18,478 nt of DNA from Bacteroidota bacterium. GTDB taxonomy: Bacteria > Bacteroidota > Bacteroidia > Chitinophagales > Chitinophagaceae. A program made the translations under genes and the position numbers. Positions within the stretch are counted from its first letter, which is position 1. The number at the start of each line of letters is the position of its first letter. A model generated the notes under the pieces. The model searched no databases and was not told the DNA's origin. It worked only from the letters and a program-made list of their open reading frames with translations. Location: positions 1-18,478 of the forward strand of contig JAFAFV010000040.1 of NCBI GenBank assembly GCA_023423285.1, read 5' to 3'. This document shows positions 14,067 through 18,478 of this stretch, piece after piece.

Positions 14067-15650
14067 ATGAACTCAAAATACAGCAATCTCATCCTCGCTG
14101 CCTTAGGGCCAGTTTTGCTATGGCTGGCATGGCCTCCCTTGTCTATAACGTTTTTACTTTTTGTAGCATGGCTTCCTATGCTTTTTATGGCAAATAATAT
14201 CCAAAACTGGAGGAAATTTTTTCAATACACATTCCTGCACATGCTGCTATGGAATTTACTGGTTACCTGGTGGGTGGCTATGTCCACAGTTCCCGGAGGT
14301 CTGAGCGCTTTCCTTGCCAATAGCCTCATCATGTGTATACCCTGGTTATTATATTTCTTTATTAAAAAACACGTCAGCCAAATTGTATCGCTGTTTGCTT
14401 TAGCAGCATTCTGGATTGCTTATGAATACATTCATCATAACTGGGATCTAAGCTGGCCCTGGCTGGCGCTGGGCAATGCATTTGCCTCCAGGCCCGGCTG
14501 GATACAATGGTACGAATATACCGGTGCATCGGGCGGCACACTGTGGATCCTGCTTGTAAACATTTTACTATTCATGGCATTAACAATTTACAGGTACGAA
14601 GGACGTAGCAGGAAATATTTCGCCTGCATCATTTCAGCGTTCATGGTTATTTGCCTGCCTATCTTAATCTCGTTTTTTATACAGAAACGCACCTTCACAT
14701 TGCATCATAATAAATACAATGTAGTTGTTGTGCAACCCAACATTGATCCGTGGGACGAGAAGTTTGAGCCGGGAAAGCAGCAGGCGCAGTTGCAAAAACT
14801 CATACACCTTTCCCAGCAGCAAATTGATGCCAATACTGCACTTGTGGTGTGGCCTGAAACGGCTGTACCGCAGGCAACAGAAGAAACAACACTCAGGCAA
14901 GACCCTTTCCTGGCGCCCGTTTGGAAGTTTTTAAAAAATAATCCTCAGCTAAATTTATTAACTGGTATTGAAGGTTATAGATATTTTGAAACACGCGTAA
15001 GTCGCTTTGCCAAGCCATTTCAAAATGGGCAGGGCTTTTACGAAAGTTACAACAGCGCCACATTGCTGGATAGCAGTACTGCTCAAATTTATCACAAGTC
15101 AAAACTGGTTCCCGGAGTAGAAGTTTTACCGGGGTTTTTAAGCTTTATGGGCCCTGTATTTGATAAGTTTGGAGGCACTTCCGGCGGTTATGCACGAGAC
15201 AGTATTGCAAGAGTGTTACGCACTTCTAATAAAAACTTCAACATTACGCCTGCTGTGTGTTACGAAAGTATATATGGCGATTACCTGGCAGATTTCAACA
15301 GGCAGGGCGCCGATCTCATTTGCATCATCACCAACGATGGATGGTGGGGCAATACGGCAGGTTATAAGCAACACAAAGACTATGCAAGGCTTCGTGCTAT
15401 TGAAAGCCGCAAGTGGGTGGCCCGCAGCGCTAATACCGGCATCAGTTGTTTTATTGATCCTTACGGCAATGTTGTGCAGCAACTAAGCTGGGATAAAGAA
15501 GGCGCGTTGAAACAAACCGTGAGCGCATTGGTAACAGAAACTTTTTACACCAAATATGGCGACGTAATTTCCAGAATTTTTAGCTGGATAGCCGTGGCAT
15601 TTTTATTGCTGCTAATATTTATGATTTTCAAAAAGCGCAAAGCCACATAA
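14067..15650 (+). CDS. lnt: Apolipoprotein N-acyltransferase
   Basis: 527 residues. It is the integral inner-membrane enzyme that adds the third acyl chain to the N-terminal Cys of lipoproteins. The N-terminal part has about six membrane segments (residues 5-25, 27-43, 49-68, 75-110, 155-175, 182-208). It is followed by the periplasmic nitrilase (CN hydrolase) domain from about 220 to 490 and one C-terminal helix at about 503-522. The catalytic triad is visible: Glu264 in VVWPETAVPQ, Lys344 in YHKSKLVPG and Cys398 in TPAVCYESIYGDYL. ITNDGWWGNTAGYKQH and RAIESRKWVARSANTG are also conserved. The E. coli-type LVPFGE loop reads LVPGVEVLP here. It probably has its own promoter or reads through from the thioredoxin-like gene. 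Confidence 0.96.
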   Translation: MNSKYSNLILAALGPVLLWLAWPPLSITFLLFVAWLPMLFMANNIQNWRKFFQYTFLHMLLWNLLVTWWVAMSTVPGGLSAFLANSLIMCIPWLLYFFIKKHVSQIVSLFALAAFWIAYEYIHHNWDLSWPWLALGNAFASRPGWIQWYEYTGASGGTLWILLVNILLFMALTIYRYEGRSRKYFACIISAFMVICLPILISFFIQKRTFTLHHNKYNVVVVQPNIDPWDEKFEPGKQQAQLQKLIHLSQQQIDANTALVVWPETAVPQATEETTLRQDPFLAPVWKFLKNNPQLNLLTGIEGYRYFETRVSRFAKPFQNGQGFYESYNSATLLDSSTAQIYHKSKLVPGVEVLPGFLSFMGPVFDKFGGTSGGYARDSIARVLRTSNKNFNITPAVCYESIYGDYLADFNRQGADLICIITNDGWWGNTAGYKQHKDYARLRAIESRKWVARSANTGISCFIDPYGNVVQQLSWDKEGALKQTVSALVTETFYTKYGDVISRIFSWIAVAFLLLLIFMIFKKRKAT

Positions 15651-15746
15651 TTTTTAGTTTACCAGCTCCGGTGCAAATGGCATCAATGTTGCCACGCTCG
15701 CTTGTACTGTTGTACATAACTGAACTTTTTTTAAAAACAACAAACT

Positions 15747-16565
15747 ATGACCACAAAAACCATTAGCCACAATAACAGGATCATTAGTTACAATATAGCC
15801 GGTACAGGCAACCCTGTCTTTTTATTACACGGCTTTGGAGAAGACAGCACTGTATGGCAGCAACAGGTAGATGTTTTACAAAAACATTATCAAATCATTT
15901 TTCCTGATGTACCCGGCAGCGGCGCATCAGAGCTTACAGATGATGTGAGCATGGAAGGTATTGCAAATGTTATAAAAGAAATTGCTGATGCGGAAGAACT
16001 GGATCAATTTGTACTCATAGGCCACAGCATGGGAGGTTATACCACGCTTGCTTTTGCAGAAAAATTTGAGTCCATGTTGAAAGGGTTCGGGCTGGTTCAT
16101 TCGAGCGCTTTTGCAGATACTGAAGAAAAAAAAGAAACACGCCAGAAAGGTATTGAATTCATCAAACAACATGGAGCAGCTGAATTTTTAAAAACTTCCA
16201 CACCCAATCTTTTTTCTGATCATACAAAAGAAACCAGGCCTGAATTGTTGCAAAATTTTCTGCAACAACTTCCTGAATTTTCCAAACAGGCTTTAATAGC
16301 CTATTATGAAGCCATGATGGAAAGGCCAGACAGATCCGCTGTTTTATCTGGCACAAAACTTCCGGTTTTGTTTATTATTGGCGAACACGACAAAGCCGTT
16401 CCATTTGAAGACAGCCTGAAACAATCATCATTTCCATCCATTTCATATGTCACTATTTTAAATAAATCGGGCCACATGGGCATGCTGGAAGAAACAGAAA
16501 AGTGCAACGCTGCTATATTGAACTACCTGGCTGAAGTTTATAAAAGTGAAAGCTTTACGGTTTAA
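15747..16565 (+). CDS. Alpha/beta-fold hydrolase
   Basis: 272 residues, cytosolic (no signal peptide). The alpha/beta-hydrolase signatures are complete: oxyanion-hole region VFLLHGFGEDSTVW (26-39), nucleophile elbow GHSMGG with Ser94, acid Asp215 in IGEHDKAVP and base His243 in KSGHMGMLEE. The cap region between (about 120-190) is rich in Lys, Glu and Phe. The substrate cannot be deduced; members include esterases, C-C hydrolases and acyl transferases. There are 96 nt between lnt and this gene, with no clear terminator, and 80 nt to the next gene. Confidence 0.9.
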   Translation: MTTKTISHNNRIISYNIAGTGNPVFLLHGFGEDSTVWQQQVDVLQKHYQIIFPDVPGSGASELTDDVSMEGIANVIKEIADAEELDQFVLIGHSMGGYTTLAFAEKFESMLKGFGLVHSSAFADTEEKKETRQKGIEFIKQHGAAEFLKTSTPNLFSDHTKETRPELLQNFLQQLPEFSKQALIAYYEAMMERPDRSAVLSGTKLPVLFIIGEHDKAVPFEDSLKQSSFPSISYVTILNKSGHMGMLEETEKCNAAILNYLAEVYKSESFTV

Positions 16566-16572
16566 CATAGCT

Positions 16573-16597
16573 TTGACGCCAAAACAGGCAGCGTCAA
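16573..16597. repeat. 7-bp inverted repeat between hydrolase and barrel genes
   Basis: TTGACGC (16573-16579) and GCGTCAA (16591-16597) pair perfectly around an 11-nt loop. There is no T run after it, so it is at best a weak or factor-dependent terminator, or an operator. Confidence 0.4.
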
Positions 16598-16645
16598 TGT
16601 AACTTACTAGCCAAAACTAATTTATCCAATTCTAAACAACTTCTT

Positions 16646-17278
16646 ATGAAACCAAGGATTTACTTACTTGCAGTGATGCTGCTTTACCTTACAGTTTCCT
16701 CTAATGCACAATCAATTGAAAAAGGCGCCATGCTTATTGGCGGCAGCATCAACTTTGGCACATCCAATCAGTCAACCATTAACACTTCACAGCCTGATAG
16801 TATAAGGTCAACCGGTGGCAACATTGGCATCAGCTTAGGCAAAGCTGTTACAAACAATGGCATATTGGGCGTTTCATTATCTTATGGGCGAAATAAAATC
16901 AAATCTTCAATAGATGAATATGATGATGAAAACAGTTACGCCTATGCAGCCAGCATTTTTTACAGGCAATTTGTTGAGTTAGGAAACAAATTTTATTTCT
17001 GGGTGCAACCTTCGGCAGGTATTGTTTATGGAGAAGGGAAGAAAAAAGACAACTCCAACTATTCAAAAAATATGAGTATGGGATTGGCTTTAGCCCCCGG
17101 TTTATCTTACAATTTTTACAAAAGAATTTATTTGGATGTTTCTATCAACAATCTGGCTGCTTTAAGTTACCATTCATCGCAAACTGCCACCGTTAAACAA
17201 AATAGCTTTAGTGTCACCTCCGGCGTTTCTGGTGGATCGCTTAACAATGTCGGCATCGGTTTTAGTATTATTTTCTAA
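16646..17278 (+). CDS. Outer-membrane beta-barrel protein
   Basis: 210 residues. A signal peptide (MKPRIYLLAVMLLYLTVSSNAQ) is cleaved near residue 21. Alternating polar/hydrophobic strands follow, separated by Gly/Asn-rich turns: GAMLIGGSINFGTSN, GGNIGISLGKAV, NGILGVSLSYGRNK, YAYAASIFYRQFVEL, KFYFWVQPSAGIVYGEG, MSMGLALAPGLSYNF, RIYLDVSINNLAALSY and GGSLNNVGIGFSIIF. The final Phe after an alternating strand is the classic outer-membrane assembly signal. The size predicts about 8 strands, as in OmpA/OmpX-like or PF13568-type barrels. No porin or receptor role can be assigned. Confidence 0.85.
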   Translation: MKPRIYLLAVMLLYLTVSSNAQSIEKGAMLIGGSINFGTSNQSTINTSQPDSIRSTGGNIGISLGKAVTNNGILGVSLSYGRNKIKSSIDEYDDENSYAYAASIFYRQFVELGNKFYFWVQPSAGIVYGEGKKKDNSNYSKNMSMGLALAPGLSYNFYKRIYLDVSINNLAALSYHSSQTATVKQNSFSVTSGVSGGSLNNVGIGFSIIF

Positions 17279-17281
17279 TGA

Positions 17282-17312
17282 TGTGCAGCTTTTAGCCATC
17301 GTGTGCAGCTTT
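17282..17312 (+). repeat. Two 11-bp direct repeats upstream of the SDR gene
   Basis: TGTGCAGCTTT occurs at 17282-17292 and 17302-17312, exactly 20 bp apart, starting four bases after the last base of the barrel gene's stop codon. A spacing of about two helical turns places both copies on the same DNA face. They overlap the candidate promoter of the SDR gene. Confidence 0.6.
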
Positions 17313-17319
17313 ATTTTTA
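17290..17319 (+). promoter_or_regulatory. Weak candidate promoter for SDR-gpsA
   Basis: TTTT (17290-17293), 18 nt, then TATTTTTA (17312-17319): one mismatch in each box of the Bacteroidota consensus. The leader would be about 22 nt. The downstream direct repeat lies mostly in its spacer. Confidence 0.3.
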
Positions 17320-17347
17320 TAACTTGCACTGTTCAAATAAATAAGCG

Positions 17348-18109
17348 ATGGATAAAATAGTTGTGATTACTGGTGCTACTTCAGGTATTGGCGAAGCCTG
17401 CGCTAAAAAATATGCCTCTGCTCAGTACAATTTAATTTTGGCAGCAAGGCGTATCGACCGTTTACTGACTTTAGCCAATGCGCTTCAAAACCAGTACAAC
17501 GTAAAAGTATGGCCTTTGGTTTTAGATGTAAGAGACCGCAACGCTGTGGCATCAGCGTTTGAATCGCTTCCGGCAGAATGGCAAAAAATTGATATTCTGA
17601 TCAACAACGCCGGGCTGGCTGCCGGTAAAGATGATTTTGAAGACGCCAGTCTTGATGACTGGGACACGATGGTGGATACCAACCTGAAAGGCCTTGCTTA
17701 TGTAGCGAAAGTTGTAGCCAACCTCATGATCCCAAATGGTGGCGGACATATCATCAACATCGGCTCAACCGCCGGTAAAGAAGTGTACGCGCAAGGCAAT
17801 ATGTATTGCGCTACAAAGCATGCAGTGATAGCTTTAAGCGAAGGCATGAGAATAGATCTTTTGCCGCATGGTATTAAAGTAACCACAATAAACCCGGGCG
17901 CAGCGGAAACTGAATTTTCTATGGTTCGTTTTAAAGGCGATAAAGCAGCGGCTGATAAAGTGTACGAAGGCATTCAACCGCTTACAGGCAACGATGTGGC
18001 TGACGTGATCTTTTATTGCACATCTTTACCCGCTCATGTTTGCATCAACGATCTGGTAATGACCTGCACCCAACAGGCAAACAGTTTTTATTTTCATCGT
18101 AAAGTATAG
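17348..18109 (+). CDS. Short-chain dehydrogenase/reductase (YdfG-like SDR)
   Basis: 253 residues, classical SDR. The nucleotide-binding TGATSGIG is at 9-16. LAARR (31-35), with basic residues after the second strand, suggests NADP(H). NNAG is at 86-89. The catalytic tetrad is Asn112 (TNLKG), Ser140 (NIGSTAG), Tyr153 and Lys157 (MYCATKHAV). NPGAAETEFSMVRFKGD matches the serine 3-dehydrogenase/YdfG (3-hydroxy acid dehydrogenase) subgroup, so a 3-hydroxy acid or 3-hydroxypropionate-type substrate is a reasonable guess. The next gene, gpsA, starts 15 nt after the stop, so the two are probably co-transcribed. Confidence 0.92.
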   Translation: MDKIVVITGATSGIGEACAKKYASAQYNLILAARRIDRLLTLANALQNQYNVKVWPLVLDVRDRNAVASAFESLPAEWQKIDILINNAGLAAGKDDFEDASLDDWDTMVDTNLKGLAYVAKVVANLMIPNGGGHIINIGSTAGKEVYAQGNMYCATKHAVIALSEGMRIDLLPHGIKVTTINPGAAETEFSMVRFKGDKAAADKVYEGIQPLTGNDVADVIFYCTSLPAHVCINDLVMTCTQQANSFYFHRKV

Positions 18110-18124
18110 CTTAGACATCAACTG

Positions 18125-18478
18125 ATGAGTCAAAAAGAATTGAAATTTGGAGTAGCAGGCAGCGGAAGCTGGGCCACAGCCCTTGTGAAAATTTTGTCAG
18201 ACAACGGTCACCAGGTGCAGTGGTGGGTGCGCAATACAGCATCTGCAGCGCATATTCAAAAAAGGCATCATAATCCCAGGTATCTTACTTCGGCTTTATT
18301 AAATACACATTTACTGCATATCAACAACGATCTGCGCGAAGTTGTACAACAATCTGATGTTCTTGTTATGGCCATGCCATCAGCTTTTGTTGCAGAAAGT
18401 TTTGCTGTGCTTTCACCTGAAGATATAAAGCATAAAAAAATTCTATCAGCCATTAAAGGCATGTTGCCAGGTGAAAAT
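18125..18478 (+). CDS. gpsA: Glycerol-3-phosphate dehydrogenase [NAD(P)+], 5' part, cut by the window edge
   Basis: 118 codons are open from ATG 18125 to the last base of the window, so the gene is incomplete here and not necessarily broken. The N-terminal sequence MSQKELKFGVAGSGSWATALVKIL contains the GxGxWxTA dinucleotide-binding motif of GpsA. RHHNPRYL, SDVLVMAMPSAFV and SAIKGML follow in the family order. The enzyme reduces dihydroxyacetone phosphate to sn-glycerol 3-phosphate, the backbone of membrane phospholipids. It is 15 nt downstream of the SDR gene, consistent with one transcript. Confidence 0.92.
   Translation, partial: MSQKELKFGVAGSGSWATALVKILSDNGHQVQWWVRNTASAAHIQKRHHNPRYLTSALLNTHLLHINNDLREVVQQSDVLVMAMPSAFVAESFAVLSPEDIKHKKILSAIKGMLPGEN

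Noticed and set aside
16573..16597. Terminator after the alpha/beta hydrolase
   Set aside because: The inverted repeat is perfect, but the loop is long and no T run follows, so it is listed only as a repeat.

Overview
The window looks like chromosomal DNA from a member of the Bacteroidota, most likely a Chitinophagaceae-type organism. Supporting signs are start codons without Shine-Dalgarno sequences, several upstream elements resembling the Bacteroidota promoter (TTTG, about 18 nt, TAnnTTTG), the divergent Bacteroidota form of PEP carboxylase, a short PspC protein, and an ECF sigma/anti-sigma/surface-protein operon. No lineage could be confirmed without a search. I see no tRNA, rRNA, insertion sequence, prophage or CRISPR array. 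No gene-free gap exceeds 300 bases.

Layout from left to right. Positions 1-87 hold the terminator of a gene outside the window, followed by ppc (88-2667, PEP carboxylase). Convergent to it is a three-gene minus-strand operon: an ECF sigma factor (4272-4832), a one-pass putative anti-sigma factor (3574-4275) and a secreted DUF4097-like beta-repeat protein (2688-3602), all overlapping. A small PspC membrane protein (minus) and a mitochondrial-type aconitase (plus, 5484-7763, followed by a strong terminator) are transcribed divergently. A membrane fatty acid desaturase (7953-8996) converges on a YkuK/DUF458 RNase H-like protein (9006-9494, minus).

The most unusual segment is 9965-10214, between a tiny two-hydrophobic-segment membrane protein (9731-9964) and a PA0069-type radical SAM protein (10215-11348, minus). 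It carries six copies of the 10-mer CCCCGTAAGG, each at the tip of an inverted repeat. Copies 1-3 share 19 nt. Copies 5 and 6 have quite different but perfectly self-complementary stems of 12 and 8 bp. The last copy is also an intrinsic terminator. This pattern of constant loop and changing stems suggests a structured RNA with several identical binding sites. I do not recognise the element.

The right part is mostly housekeeping: a 2H phosphoesterase (11430-12038, minus), ApaG (12118-12504, minus), a periplasmic thioredoxin-fold/TPR protein (12650-13999), apolipoprotein N-acyltransferase lnt (14067-15650), an alpha/beta hydrolase (15747-16565), an outer-membrane beta-barrel protein (16646-17278), a short-chain dehydrogenase (17348-18109) and the 5' part of gpsA (18125 to the window edge).

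Functionally the window mixes central carbon metabolism (ppc, aconitase), envelope and lipid biogenesis (desaturase, lnt, gpsA, barrel protein) and envelope signalling (sigma/anti-sigma, PspC). Apart from the sigma operon and the probable SDR-gpsA pair, the genes appear to be independent transcription units.
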